Source of the DNA: GCA-2718815 sp963578105
GTDB taxonomy: Bacteria > Planctomycetota > Planctomycetia > Pirellulales > Pirellulaceae
DNA length: 64,000 bases
Assembly: GCA_963578105.1 (NCBI GenBank)
Contig: CAUZBP010000012.1
Coordinates: 17,832 to 81,831 of the forward strand
Reading direction: 5' to 3'
A program made the translations under genes and the position numbers. A model generated the notes under the pieces. It searched no databases and had not been told where the DNA came from. It saw only the letters and a program-made list of their open reading frames with translations. Shown piece after piece: positions 26,766-35,985 of this stretch; within the stretch, counting starts at the first letter, position 1; the number at the start of each line of letters is the position of its first letter.

Positions 26766-28013
26766 ATGCCCGATTCGCTAGAACGTGTTTGTCTCTCCGG
26801 GGATTACCAGGCCTTCGTCCGTCAGCAACTAGACGACCCGTACGCATTGTACGACCGGTTGCGGAAAGTCGATCCCATCCATTGGTGTAAACCTATGCGA
26901 TGCTGGTTACTTACACGTTACTCGGACGTCTTTTCACTGCTGAATGACTCACGACTCTCGACCAATCGTGGTGGTTTGTACCTGGACCCGCTCACGCCCG
27001 AAAACCGTCTACTCGCCGGACCGCTGGTCAACCACATTAATACCTGGATGTTGACCATGGATGAGCCTCGTCATACCCGTTGTCGACGCCTGGTCAGTCT
27101 GGCCTTTACTCCACGCATGATCACGGGGCTACGGCCGCTGATCGAACGTGTGGTTGGCGAGTTGCTTGATCGTCTCGTGAAGCAAGGACGAGTTGAATTC
27201 ATGCGGGAATTCGCGGAAAAATTGCCCACCTATGTGATCAGTGATATGCTCGGCATTCCACGAAAGGATCGGGACAATTTCCAGGAGTGGGCAGTCGCCC
27301 TCACCCGGTTCAGTGCCGCTGCGGGAGCCGACCTGAATGATTTTGTTGCCCCTGCTTCAACAGGGTTAGAAAACCTGAGGGAATTGTTCAACCCGTTGAT
27401 TTCTGAACGCCGCTTGCAGCCTGAAAACGACCTGATCAGTTCGATGCTGCTGGTCGAAGAGGACGGTGATCATCTGAGCCGGGAAGAGCTGTTCGCCATG
27501 TGCATTTTTCTATTCATTGCCGGGCAGGACACGACCATGGCCCTGCTGGGCAGCGGTATCTGGTTACTCAGTCAACACCCCGAGCAGTTCGCCAAGCTGC
27601 AAACCCACCCCGACCAGTTCACAGCAACAGCCGTCGAAGAGTTCATTCGCTGCGAATCTCCAGTGCCACGCGGTGTTCGTCGGGCCAGGGAAGCGTTCCA
27701 GGTCGACGGCCGAAAAATCGAACCGGACCAGACCGTCATCCTGCTGATCGGTGCAGCCAACCGTGATCCTGACCAATTCCCCGACCCTTACCTGTTCAAC
27801 ATCGAGCGCACTCCGAACCAGCACGTTGGCTTCGGACGTGGCCCACATTTCTGCATCGGTGCTCCACTCGCCAGGCTTGAAGCTCAAATCGCACTGCGTG
27901 AAATTGTGCGGCGAGTCACCAAGCTGCAACCACTGACGGACCAGCCCCCGTGGACCACGAACATGGGACTTCGCTCACTGGTCAACCTGCCGTTGGAAAT
28001 TGGCATCACCTGA
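26766..28013 (+). CDS. Cytochrome P450
   Basis: A 415-residue soluble bacterial P450 without a membrane anchor. The I-helix oxygen-activation motif is FIAGQDTTMAL (about 245-255), the K-helix ExxR is in VEEFIRCESPVPRGV, and the heme-thiolate loop is FGRGPHFCIGAPLARLE with the Cys ligand near residue 360. DPYALYDRLRKVDPIHW and TMDEPRHTRCRRLV are also typical of CYP107-like class I enzymes, which take electrons from a ferredoxin. No ferredoxin or reductase gene lies nearby, and the substrate is unknown. Confidence 0.96.
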   Translation: MPDSLERVCLSGDYQAFVRQQLDDPYALYDRLRKVDPIHWCKPMRCWLLTRYSDVFSLLNDSRLSTNRGGLYLDPLTPENRLLAGPLVNHINTWMLTMDEPRHTRCRRLVSLAFTPRMITGLRPLIERVVGELLDRLVKQGRVEFMREFAEKLPTYVISDMLGIPRKDRDNFQEWAVALTRFSAAAGADLNDFVAPASTGLENLRELFNPLISERRLQPENDLISSMLLVEEDGDHLSREELFAMCIFLFIAGQDTTMALLGSGIWLLSQHPEQFAKLQTHPDQFTATAVEEFIRCESPVPRGVRRAREAFQVDGRKIEPDQTVILLIGAANRDPDQFPDPYLFNIERTPNQHVGFGRGPHFCIGAPLARLEAQIALREIVRRVTKLQPLTDQPPWTTNMGLRSLVNLPLEIGIT

Positions 28014-28053
28014 CTTCACGAACAAGAGGCGGCAGGTACCGGAACCGGAAGTC

Positions 28054-29424
28054 CTATTTCGTGATCGACGCCTGACAAGCTGCGGTAATCCGTTCCAGAC
28101 TGCCCCGGGCAAACGGGGTCTGCCAGACCGGGTACATGTCCTGGTCGTAAAATTCAGCCGGCGGCAGATAGCCACACGACCCGTTGACCTGCCCGATCAC
28201 CGCCACCGCTTGATCCGGACAACTGGTGCGCAACTGCTGCTGAAAGATCGAATAGGCCTCGTTCGGCTGCCCGACAAAAATTGCCTCGCCGACTCGCCAG
28301 ATCCAAACGGGTTGCCGACTGGTGAGACCGTCACCCAGGTGACGGCGAATAAACTGTTCTCGCAACAACCGTTCGGCAAGAGCACGATCCTGGCAGGATT
28401 TTAAATCGGTCTCAATTTGCGCAAGTGACGGCAGCTCTTTCAGTTCCAACTCCACGTCCAATTGTTGCACCTCGATGCTTGTGGACACCGCGCGCTCGCA
28501 ACGTTTCCATATTGCCAGCGGCGCTCCGGATTCCACCACGCCGTCAAACTGTAAGGATTTGCCGGCTGGCAGCATCCCCTCCAAGGTAGAGAGTACCGCG
28601 AAGCCCAGTTCCCGACCATTCTTGTCGGCGATTTCAGTACTTGCGTGATGACACTCCCTGGGTGACAACTCAGCCGAAGCCCCCTGTAAAAACAGGCAGG
28701 GACCCGGATATCGCGCTTCAACCACTTCACGCATGGAGCCTACAAAATCGGGGGAAATTAACCGGTTTTCCGCAGCCAAGGTCGTCGGGTGACAGGCATA
28801 ATTGACCAAGGTTGCCAGGGGCGTTCCCGCTTCTGAAGTCACGCAGCCGACCAGGATCGTATCGTCGGGTTGGCCCTCAGGATGATATCCACACAAAAAT
28901 CGCTGGGCATTCGGATCCGCCAGGTCCCGATCCTGAGCCAAGCCACAACGACCATAATTCCAGGTGGCCGTCGCCGGCGTCGCCCCGTCCAATGCCCTCT
29001 GGGTGATCTGCGTCAAGGTATCACGCACCTGGTCCAAATATGGCCCGATCAGATGGCCGCCGGACAGGTCCCGGTGGGAACGCACAAGAGAAGGTCCGGC
29101 ATGGGTGTGTGACGCGCAGAGCATAAGCCGCCCGGGATCTAGGTTCATGTTTTCCAGCACACCGCCACGCACATGACGTTCATCGTCCAGGTCCTGCCAC
29201 CAACCCAAATCTACGGTGGCCAGTACCAGTGGCGCAGCTCCCGGCTCCTCTTGAATCGTCATCACGGCAGCTTCCAGCGGCCGATGGATTCCTTCAGCAA
29301 CATCGTGTTGGGCAGCTCCCCAATTCCGCGCATAAATGCCAACAGGAGGCGTGATGTCCTGTCGGGCTACCCCAATCCAACCCCGAAAGGACGGGTGGGA
29401 AAAGTTTAAATGCTTCGCTTGCAT
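28054..29424 (-). CDS. Neutral/alkaline ceramidase N-terminal domain protein
   Basis: A 456-residue protein related to the catalytic half of neutral ceramidase (amidohydrolase on N-acylsphingosine). Visible blocks are GVARQDITPPVGIYARNWG at the N terminus, the zinc-site motif LCASHTHAGPSL, VNYACHPTTL with another zinc-site His, and FLQGASAELSPRE. No signal peptide is evident, so it may be cytoplasmic, unlike the secreted enzyme. Planctomycetes have many such proteins and their true substrates are untested. Convergent with the P450 gene (40 bp between stops). Confidence 0.88.
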   Translation of the reverse strand: MQAKHLNFSHPSFRGWIGVARQDITPPVGIYARNWGAAQHDVAEGIHRPLEAAVMTIQEEPGAAPLVLATVDLGWWQDLDDERHVRGGVLENMNLDPGRLMLCASHTHAGPSLVRSHRDLSGGHLIGPYLDQVRDTLTQITQRALDGATPATATWNYGRCGLAQDRDLADPNAQRFLCGYHPEGQPDDTILVGCVTSEAGTPLATLVNYACHPTTLAAENRLISPDFVGSMREVVEARYPGPCLFLQGASAELSPRECHHASTEIADKNGRELGFAVLSTLEGMLPAGKSLQFDGVVESGAPLAIWKRCERAVSTSIEVQQLDVELELKELPSLAQIETDLKSCQDRALAERLLREQFIRRHLGDGLTSRQPVWIWRVGEAIFVGQPNEAYSIFQQQLRTSCPDQAVAVIGQVNGSCGYLPPAEFYDQDMYPVWQTPFARGSLERITAACQASITK

Positions 29425-29815
29425 GGCAGCGGTTGCTCCCCAATGGTCTGGTCGTAAAACAATCTTTTACAAACGATCCCCTACAAAATTCATTGAAACC
29501 GGAAGAAATGATCGTTATACAGGTACAATCGGACTGTTCCCAACGGCCTGACAACCACCCATGGTAGTAGGCCACCTAGCTAGTTCAAGTCCTCTGATGA
29601 CAAAGGCAATGACCGGGCAGCACCTACGGTGCAGCGCGACCACGGTACGCCACCGGATATTTTCAATTCACTAAGGTTGCCCTTTTATCGAGGAGGAATT
29701 TGGTGGAATCGTTCATATTACTCGTCGTACCAACTCAAACCAGAAAGTTCGCCGAAGCTGGTCAGCCCGCAAAATGACGGCCTGCAAACGCTGCGGTGAA
29801 ACAAGAGATGTTTCA
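29425..29815. other. Intergenic region
   Basis: About 390 bp between divergent genes. GAGGAGGAA occurs near 29690 but is not followed by a convincing frame. Nothing else supportable. Confidence 0.35.
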
Positions 29816-31444
29816 ATGATTAAAAAGTCCATCGTTTTTTGGAGCCTGCTGTTGACCATGACAAGCAGCAAGGTTGTCTTCTCCGACCAACCGGTCAACC
29901 CAAAAAATCCGAATTCGCACCAGGTACGAACTGCTCCACCGGGTACAAAGCAACCCGAGCCTCATTTTTCTCGTCGCAAACCTTATCGAGTTATCTACCA
30001 GCAGGATAGCAGTTGGGGATTGGCCAACGCCGTCGACGTGGAAAACTACTTGCACGGAATGTGTGGCTTTCTGAAAGACACGCACGTCGATGCACTGTTC
30101 TGGCATGACGGCGCGGGGGGCAACACGGCTAATTACGACAGCGACGTACTGGAACTGACCGGAGAACGAATCGGTAAGGTTCACCCCTTCCTGGAACAAT
30201 TGATCCGGACGGGAAACGACCCTGCAAAAATCGTTGTCGAGGAGGCCCACCGACATGGTGTGGACATCTTTTACTCGTTCCGCATCAACGACCTGCACGA
30301 CAGTCTTGGAGACGGCAAAAGCCATCCGCAACTGATTGCCTCGTTCAAGGTAGAACATCCGGATTGGACCATCGGTCGGGGCCAGCCCTACGGCGGCGTT
30401 CACCAACTCGACTTCGCGATTCCAGAGGTCCGGGAACTGAAATTTTCCGTCATCGAAGAAGTCTTCCGGAAATACAACTTTGACGGACTGGAGATCGATT
30501 TCATGCGCAGTCCTCCACACTTTATTCCCGGCACCGAGCCAGAAAACGCCCCGATCCTGACCCAATTCCTGCGGCGGGTGCGGGAACATCTTGTACAGCG
30601 TGCAAAGGAGCGGGGCAAACCCATACCGCTGGCCGTGAGAGTCTCGGAGACCCGGGAAGCGTGCCGGTTGGATGGATTCGATGTGAAAACCTGGATTCAG
30701 GAGAGACTGGTCGATATCCTCATTCTGGGATCCGGTGCCATTGACATCGAGGTCGAATCTTTCAAACAGCTCGCCGCCAATACGAACATTTTGATCTATC
30801 CGTGTCTGTACGGTTGGCCGAGTGGATACATGCCCATCTCGCCCGAGATGACGCGGGGCCTGGCGGTCAATTATTGGCACCAGGGCGCGGACGGAATCTA
30901 CACGTTCAACTGGAACGCCCACACCTACACCCAGCGGCCTTCCGATCGGCGCCCGGGGGGACACGCAAAGTTTAAACACCAGATGCAGCGACTCCGTGAG
31001 ATTGATAGTCCGGACGTGATGCGAGGCACAGACAAAGTTTTTGCAGCGGATCGAGGCAGGCCAGGCTGGACGTACCCGCACAACTGGATGCACTGCGTGC
31101 TGCCAGTGACCTTTCAGGCAGGCCAAAATAGGGACATATCCGTCCTGGTCGGCGAAGATCTGGCCAAAGCACCGCAACCTCAACACCTTCATCTGGCCAT
31201 TGACTGTGCACAAAAACAACTGCCGGGAGTCGATCCTGGCACATGGCAGGAATTTTCCGATGACGACCAGTTCGAAATCAAGTTGAATGGAAAAAAACTA
31301 TCCAACCTGAAACGCGTCGACTCGCGGACCGTGATTCTCCTGCACTCTGAGCAGCTCCTGGTAGGTCGAAACCGTGTGAACATCTCTGCTTCGGCCGGCG
31401 AGTTCACCGTCAATGCTGTCGAAATCCAGGTGACCTACGACTAG
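29816..31444 (+). CDS. Secreted family-10-like glycoside hydrolase (GHL10-type) protein
   Basis: A 542-residue protein. The ATG at 29816 gives a signal peptide (MIKKSIVFWSLLLTMTSSKVVFSD); an upstream in-frame ATG at 29774 would bury it. The barrel shows VEEAHRHGVDIFYSFRIND, VHQLDFAIPEVRE and FDGLEIDFMRSP, whose Glu/Asp after strand 4 sits where GHL10-type hydrolases have catalytic acids, then ILIYPCLYG and GADGIYTFNWNAH. The last 100 residues look like a beta-sandwich (DDQFEIKLNGKKLSNL, NRVNISASAGEFTVNAVEIQV). Likely acts on a polysaccharide outside the cytoplasm; the substrate is unknown. Confidence 0.8.
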   Translation: MIKKSIVFWSLLLTMTSSKVVFSDQPVNPKNPNSHQVRTAPPGTKQPEPHFSRRKPYRVIYQQDSSWGLANAVDVENYLHGMCGFLKDTHVDALFWHDGAGGNTANYDSDVLELTGERIGKVHPFLEQLIRTGNDPAKIVVEEAHRHGVDIFYSFRINDLHDSLGDGKSHPQLIASFKVEHPDWTIGRGQPYGGVHQLDFAIPEVRELKFSVIEEVFRKYNFDGLEIDFMRSPPHFIPGTEPENAPILTQFLRRVREHLVQRAKERGKPIPLAVRVSETREACRLDGFDVKTWIQERLVDILILGSGAIDIEVESFKQLAANTNILIYPCLYGWPSGYMPISPEMTRGLAVNYWHQGADGIYTFNWNAHTYTQRPSDRRPGGHAKFKHQMQRLREIDSPDVMRGTDKVFAADRGRPGWTYPHNWMHCVLPVTFQAGQNRDISVLVGEDLAKAPQPQHLHLAIDCAQKQLPGVDPGTWQEFSDDDQFEIKLNGKKLSNLKRVDSRTVILLHSEQLLVGRNRVNISASAGEFTVNAVEIQVTYD

Positions 31445-31485
31445 AAAAGTCTCCCTGTCACGTAATAATTCCCATGCAGGAGGGT

Positions 31486-31514
31486 GGCCGCCACAGGTCA
31501 GGGCGGCCTGATTT
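31486..31514 (+). terminator. Terminator-like hairpin after the glycoside hydrolase gene
   Basis: GGCCGCC (31486-31492) and GGCGGCC (31502-31508) form a 7-bp perfect stem with a 9-base loop, followed by TGATTTT. It lies 42 bp past the stop codon on the coding strand. Confidence 0.5.
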
Positions 31515-31650
31515 TACCGGCGGCAGCCGGGAAGCAAATTTGGCCTTGCTTCTAGTCTCTGGCGTTTGGAAGTTCAAGGTGAATGGATCCATTCACCCCA
31601 GACAATTTTCGGTAAACAAATTCAGCGGAGCTCATTAAAGAAAAAAACGT

Positions 31651-33015
31651 ATGTCAGAAAATCCGCGCTCTCCGCAAGCCGCATCTGCCAATGACTTGGT
31701 TGATCGTGGGACCCGGGAATGGGCCACTTTTAGCCGGCTTTCGTCACCACCTCGAAAAGTGCCCCCACTCATCTGGTTGCGGCTGATGCTATCGCAGTTG
31801 AACGGGAATTCCGGGTTCGCCTGCGGTTTTGGCGCAATGGCAATTTTCGTTGGACTGGGCTTTGCTCTGTTTTCCGGTCCGGACATGGGCTGGGTCGATG
31901 ATGAATACCCCTGGATGCCCTCCGCCCTTGGGGTGGTGCTGCTGCTTTTGGGACTCTGCATTTGGAGCGGTGTGGCAGTCATCCTGGTGTCGAGGAGCCG
32001 GCAAGTCGCTGGTGTACTCACCGGGGGCGAGCCGGTGCAGGGACGTATCACCCAAATCATGGACCGCGGCAGCGGAGAATACCAGTCCTACCATAACGCG
32101 TTGGAACAAATGGCCGGGTTACGGAGCAAGGCCGGCTTCGTGGGCGCAGTGCTGTCCATGATCGAACATTCCTTGAAGAATTGGCCCGTAAAAATACTCG
32201 TCACAGACTCACATGGGCAGGGTGGGGAACTGGATGCGCGCATGGACGTGGGTCCCCGGTTGACCAAGGGTGTGAAGGATCCGGAAGTTGTGCTGATGGT
32301 CGATCGTCACCAGGGCCACACACGGTGTGTCGCCCTGGAGCAATTTTCCTGGCTGACCGTCTCAGACTCCGGGAACCTGGTGTATGCCGTAGCAGACGAG
32401 GCGGTGAAACACGGCTTTGGCTGGGCACTGCTTCGCGCGCTGCTGGTTGTGGTTCCAACGTATTGTGCGGCGGTATGCGGGTTGAAGTTCGGACTTGTCC
32501 AACCGTTTGGTGGAGAAGATGGCTTCGGAGTACCGGCCCTGTTGGGCGCCTTCATCGTTCCAGTGTTTACTTTTACACATGGTGTTGTCCCCGTTTTTTT
32601 CTATCGTGTTTTTACAGGAGTACTTGACTCGTTCACCCAAGCAAAGAAAACTGCCGCCGATAACCGCTTGCATTCCAGTCCGTTCATGGCGATCTTTTCC
32701 GGTTTCGTCTACCTTCACATGGGGTTTTGGTATGGCGTGCCGATGATTTTACTCGCTGCCCTGACCGGCTGGCTGAGTTTGCCGTGGGGACTTCTACACG
32801 TGTTGCTGGCTGGTCGTGGCCGTCGCCGCTGGGTCTTCCTGGAGCACGGGTCCACTTCCATGGCGCTACTACTGTTCGTGGTCTGCTTTTCTGGCAGTAA
32901 TTTGTTTCCCGTCGGCGTGATCGTGGCTTTGTTTCAGGCGTTGTTGTTGACGCTGGTGGAATGGAAAGCAAAAGCGTTGTGGATCAAACCGGAACCGGAC
33001 GTTGCCAAACAATGA
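31651..33015 (+). CDS. Membrane protein of unknown function
   Basis: A 454-residue protein I do not recognise. It has a basic/polar N terminus, two hydrophobic segments at about 60-80 and 90-115, a soluble middle of about 145 residues (after RSRQVAGVLTGGEPVQGRI) and about five hydrophobic segments between 265 and 435 (ALLRALLVVVPTYCAAV, LLGAFIVPVFTFTHGVVPVFF, LLLFVVCFSGSNLF and others). The middle segment contains strand-like ILVTDSHGQGGELDARMDVG. ATG start. It stands alone on the plus strand between the glycoside hydrolase gene and a tRNA on the opposite strand. Confidence 0.8.
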   Translation: MSENPRSPQAASANDLVDRGTREWATFSRLSSPPRKVPPLIWLRLMLSQLNGNSGFACGFGAMAIFVGLGFALFSGPDMGWVDDEYPWMPSALGVVLLLLGLCIWSGVAVILVSRSRQVAGVLTGGEPVQGRITQIMDRGSGEYQSYHNALEQMAGLRSKAGFVGAVLSMIEHSLKNWPVKILVTDSHGQGGELDARMDVGPRLTKGVKDPEVVLMVDRHQGHTRCVALEQFSWLTVSDSGNLVYAVADEAVKHGFGWALLRALLVVVPTYCAAVCGLKFGLVQPFGGEDGFGVPALLGAFIVPVFTFTHGVVPVFFYRVFTGVLDSFTQAKKTAADNRLHSSPFMAIFSGFVYLHMGFWYGVPMILLAALTGWLSLPWGLLHVLLAGRGRRRWVFLEHGSTSMALLLFVVCFSGSNLFPVGVIVALFQALLLTLVEWKAKALWIKPEPDVAKQ

Positions 33016-33189
33016 CAGATGCAACAGCATCGCGGGTAGGGAGACAGGAACTTTCGCTCGAGCCGTTCGCCTGTTTGCTCCGCGCTTTGCACCAAAAGCT
33101 GACCAAAGCAGCAACTCAGAGACACTTGTTGGCCGGGCGACAGATCCTCAAGCGACTCACCAGTCGAACGATGTACCTTCTGACTCTGT

Positions 33190-33228
33190 CGAAAGAAACA
33201 AGCCGCTGACAAGGGCTGTCAACGGCTT
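33190..33228 (-). terminator. Terminator of the tRNA-Gly gene
   Basis: 33200-33211 pairs with 33217-33228 (6 bp, one C/A mismatch, 5 bp) around a 5-base loop. On the minus strand the hairpin is followed by GTTTCTTTC. It begins 9 bases past the tRNA 3' end, so it is well placed to end the tRNA transcript. Confidence 0.6.
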
Positions 33229-33236
33229 GCGGCAAG

Positions 33237-33308
33237 AGCGGGAGACGGGATTCGAACCCGCGACATCCAGCTTGGGAAGCTAGCACTCTACCACTGAGTT
33301 ACTCCCGC
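33237..33308 (-). tRNA. tRNA-Gly (anticodon CCC)
   Basis: A 72-nt cloverleaf on the minus strand. The acceptor stem GCGGGAG/CTCCCGC is perfect; the D arm is ACTCAGTGGTAGAGT; the anticodon stem CTAGC/GCTGG closes the loop TTCCCAA with anticodon CCC (plus-strand 33274-33276); the T arm holds GGTTCGAATCC. The discriminator is U, as expected for glycine. CCA is not encoded. It reads GGG codons. Confidence 0.97.
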
Positions 33309-34336
33309 AGCACGATCTGACCGACAGGAATTCATGATCGGTGTTTGAAACCCCAGCAGCGCATTCATCAAAATCTCAGCGCAACCCATTCACAATCCAA
33401 GTTTCATTCTACCCGCTGCCAGGTTCCCGAAGTAGGCCCGCAGGGAACTTTGAACTCGCGAGACGGTCATCGACCAGTGGTTACCACCGCCGTTGATTGT
33501 CTTCTCCAGACAACTCGTTCGATCGTGTATTAGTCCGGATCAACGTACACCGCCGTTTCAGTCGGTCCATACCGGCTTCGCCCAAGACAGGTACCAATCA
33601 GAATCAGGCCGTCAGTAGGAACTACCTCGACCCCGCTCACGTGCCGAATCGGACTGTACCCTCTCGCTACCAAAAAAATTCCTGCCGGACGTTCCGCCAC
33701 AACCGCTTTTCGACCTGTTCCAGGACCGGGGTCAGCCGCGTTTCCAGCTTCCCGTTGAACAGGGGTTTTGGGGTCTCACAATTGAAAGAGTCAGAGGGTG
33801 TTTCCGGAACACCACACCCGCTGGGAAGGGGCTGACTGGGTCCAAATTTTCGACCGCTTGGCCAGAAATCCCCGCTTACCGGCAAGCCGGGAATTTGGAC
33901 AAATGCGGGCATCCTTCAACCAAAAACCCTTCTTTTTTCTTAGAAAACATGGGATATTTGAGAAAACTAAGATATTTTCCTAGTAAAGCATTGATCCTTT
34001 TTAGCTCCCGTATTACATTGAGATCCGTAGAGTTAGTGAAATAGGACGGTTTTTTTGATGGCGCCCGCACTGTAAGTGGTGACATCATCAAGGCGACAGG
34101 TACCGTGATTTTCACCAGGTTGGTGAGACGTGTACCTGGAGGTCGGGGTGGTGCGTTACCAAAAGTCGGCCGCAAAAGTGACAACATTCACAACTTTGGT
34201 GATGGCGCACGTGCCACTGTATGGTGCTACTGCGTCGTCAAACGTACTTATGCGATTCCTCGGGAATCGTGGCTACCGGCATGATTTGTAGAACTTGAAT
34301 TAACGCTAATTATCACATTTAACATCTGGGGAGCTA
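33309..34336. other. About 1 kb without a firm gene between tRNA-Gly and the PEP-CTERM gene
   Basis: No reading frame here looks like a protein on length, motif or start. A minus-strand frame at 33667-33912 (81 codons) is the best candidate, but its sequence is low in hydrophobic core and unrecognised. Short inverted repeats occur, including CAGGTAC/GTACCTG arms near 34096-34138 enclosing TCACC/GGTGA. The stretch 33930-34060 is markedly A+T-richer than its surroundings and may hold the promoter of the downstream gene. Confidence 0.4.
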
Positions 34337-35011
34337 ATGATGGCACGCTTGACTAACAACACTTTTTCTTTGGCTTTGGTTATTGGAATTTCTCTCGGTT
34401 TGATTTCTCCTTCGCTCTGCTTCGGCGATTCTATTCAAATCGAATTCACCGGTGTCGACATTAAATATAATGGATTTGAAATCACCGACGCCGACCCGGC
34501 TTTAAATGACCCCGACCCGTTGTCCACTGTTGTATTGTCGGTCGACAACGTAACGACTGGGCCGATTCTAACGAGCGACATTACTCACGACTTGTTCGTA
34601 CCCGGAGTCGCAGGGATTCCCACCAGTGGTGGTAGTGTGACGAGCGCTTCCGGGGGCACGTTATTGCTCGGCCTTGGGACCGGTAACTACCTGAATCTGG
34701 ATTTGGCACCTGTCGACGTCAATTTCATCAACATTCCCGGCGCAGTGACGTTCGTCTTCGCTGGATCCATAGCTAGCGTGACTGGTCAGAACCTGCCGTC
34801 CGGGTTGCTAATTGGAGAAGACGTGGTTGTGTCGATTTCGAGTCAAGTGACTGCCTCGTCGCTCACCGATGATGGAGCGGGTACCGTCACAGGTTTTTCA
34901 TCTGCCGGAACAGGTGAAGTCGGTGGTATTGCCGTGCCCGAACCGACCAGTATCGCTCTGCTACTGCTAGCCATCGCTGGTGTGTGCTGCCTGACCGGTC
35001 GACAGAAGTGA
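34337..35011 (+). CDS. PEP-CTERM sorted secreted protein
   Basis: A 224-residue protein with an N-terminal signal peptide (LALVIGISLGLISPSLCFGD), a beta-rich body, and the C-terminal sorting signal VPEPTSIALLLLAIAGVCC followed by TGRQK: PEP motif, transmembrane helix, basic tail. PEP-CTERM proteins are exported and processed by exosortase, then attached to or released at the surface; no exosortase gene is in the window. The body (DSIQIEFTGVDIKYNGFEITDADP) matches no enzyme I know. GGGGAG lies 5 bases before the first of two tandem ATGs. A strong terminator follows. Confidence 0.88.
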   Translation: MMARLTNNTFSLALVIGISLGLISPSLCFGDSIQIEFTGVDIKYNGFEITDADPALNDPDPLSTVVLSVDNVTTGPILTSDITHDLFVPGVAGIPTSGGSVTSASGGTLLLGLGTGNYLNLDLAPVDVNFINIPGAVTFVFAGSIASVTGQNLPSGLLIGEDVVVSISSQVTASSLTDDGAGTVTGFSSAGTGEVGGIAVPEPTSIALLLLAIAGVCCLTGRQK

Positions 35012-35055
35012 TTTGCGACAGCTGATTTTAGCGTTAATTCATCGTGCCATACTGA

Positions 35056-35098
35056 AAAAGCGGGTGGGAATTGCCAAAGGTTCCCGCTCGCTTTTTTT
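35056..35098 (+). terminator. Strong intrinsic terminator after the PEP-CTERM gene
   Basis: A 15-bp stem, 35056-35070 with 35081-35095 (two G-U pairs, no mismatches), around a 10-base loop and running into seven T at 35092-35098. It lies 44 bp after the stop codon. Confidence 0.85.
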
Positions 35099-35213
35099 AT
35101 TGAAAGTTGCGGGTCGTTGTTATTGTCTGGTTTTGTTCTGCCGAGTTGAGCTAGAGAGTCAGTCGTTCAGCATCCAACCTGGAGACACTTTCTTCACGAG
35201 GGGTTCGGAAGGA

Positions 35214-35263
35214 GAGGGGGTTCTTTCCCCCCACTCTTTAGTGGGGGGGAAAAGAACCCCCTC
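35214..35263 (+). promoter_or_regulatory. Long hairpin in the leader of a small gene
   Basis: A stem of about 22 pairs (35214-35235 with 35240-35263) with two single-base bulges and a CTTT loop, made of G5/C5, TTCTTT/AAAGAA, C6/G7 and ACT/AGT blocks. It ends 12 bases before the AAGGAG of the small gene at 35287 and has no T-tract, so it looks more like an RNA leader element or RNase barrier than a terminator. Confidence 0.6.
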
Positions 35264-35286
35264 CTATCACCAACCAAGGAGTGACA

Positions 35287-35547
35287 ATGGATTCCCAACT
35301 CAACACTGTCGTAATGGCACAGTATCGGTGCAGGTCAAAGGGCCCACACCGCACCGTCATCAACTCAGGAGGGCACTGCCGCACCTGCCCCGAATTAGAA
35401 CACGATTTCGTGCTGGTGCGTGACGACGGTCACACGCTGGGTGTACCCATCCGCTGGCTGGTCAATGCTCGCAACCTGTACGAAGACCGATGGGTCGCCA
35501 TGCTGAAGCGTGATCGATCACTGAACGGTTACCATCCGGTGTGGTAG
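35287..35547 (+). CDS. Small protein with paired Cys residues, unknown function
   Basis: An 86-residue protein. The ATG at 35287 is chosen because AAGGAG lies 5 bases upstream. The N-terminal half has YRCRSKG and HCRTCPELEHDF, a Cys/His pattern that could bind zinc; the C-terminal half (GVPIRWLVNARNLYEDRWVAMLKRD) is basic and aromatic. No signal peptide. No family recognised. Its leader has a long hairpin and CCTATCACCAACC, which recurs at 35622-35634. Confidence 0.5.
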   Translation: MDSQLNTVVMAQYRCRSKGPHRTVINSGGHCRTCPELEHDFVLVRDDGHTLGVPIRWLVNARNLYEDRWVAMLKRDRSLNGYHPVW

Positions 35548-35985
35548 TGGGTAGCACTGTAACCGTGGGGTAACTTTCGGAAGGGAAGCCGAAATTCTAA
35601 ACCACGACGTCACGCTAGCACCCTATCACCAACCTGGTCCCTGCAACACGAAGGAGGCCATGACAGCCCGTTTGTTGTTGTGTTTCCACTTCGTAAAAAG
35701 AATCAACCCTGTGACCCCCGCAAACCGCACGTAGCGTTCTACTGGCTCGCGGGTCCTTTGGGCCGGACGGATCGGCGGCTGCAAATTTATGTGTGTGTCG
35801 CGACCGAAACTGCCAAGGCCGTTCGCTCTGCGTTCGGACCTTGCTTTTTGACCCGTTCTCCGTTACATACCGTCGATCTTTTTATCTTCACAAGTTGTCC
35901 TTAAACCCACGTTGGTCCATTTCGACTGACAACCGTCATCAGTCGTAAGTAGTCGAAATCTTTTACCTCGTTCCAAGGAGTCGCC
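35548..35985. other. Intergenic region with a repeated leader motif
   Basis: About 440 bp. CCTATCACCAACC (35622-35634) repeats the 13 bases at 35263-35275. An AAGGAGG (35651-35657) precedes a 24-codon frame at 35660-35734, which could be a leader peptide or chance. A 74-codon frame at 35680-35904 is not recognisable. The last bases carry the ribosome-binding site of the C25 peptidase gene. Confidence 0.35.

Noticed and set aside
29813..31219. Long minus-strand frame of 468 codons
   Set aside because: It lies wholly antisense to the glycoside hydrolase-like gene, whose signal peptide and barrel motifs are clear; the antisense translation shows no domain.
33237..33308. tRNA-Gly as an attachment site of an integrated element
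   Set aside because: No integrase gene and no direct repeat of the tRNA 3' end were found within the window, so integration is not claimed as a feature.
33667..33912. 81-codon minus-strand gene
   Set aside because: No ribosome site, no family and no hydrophobic core; kept only as a note in the region description.
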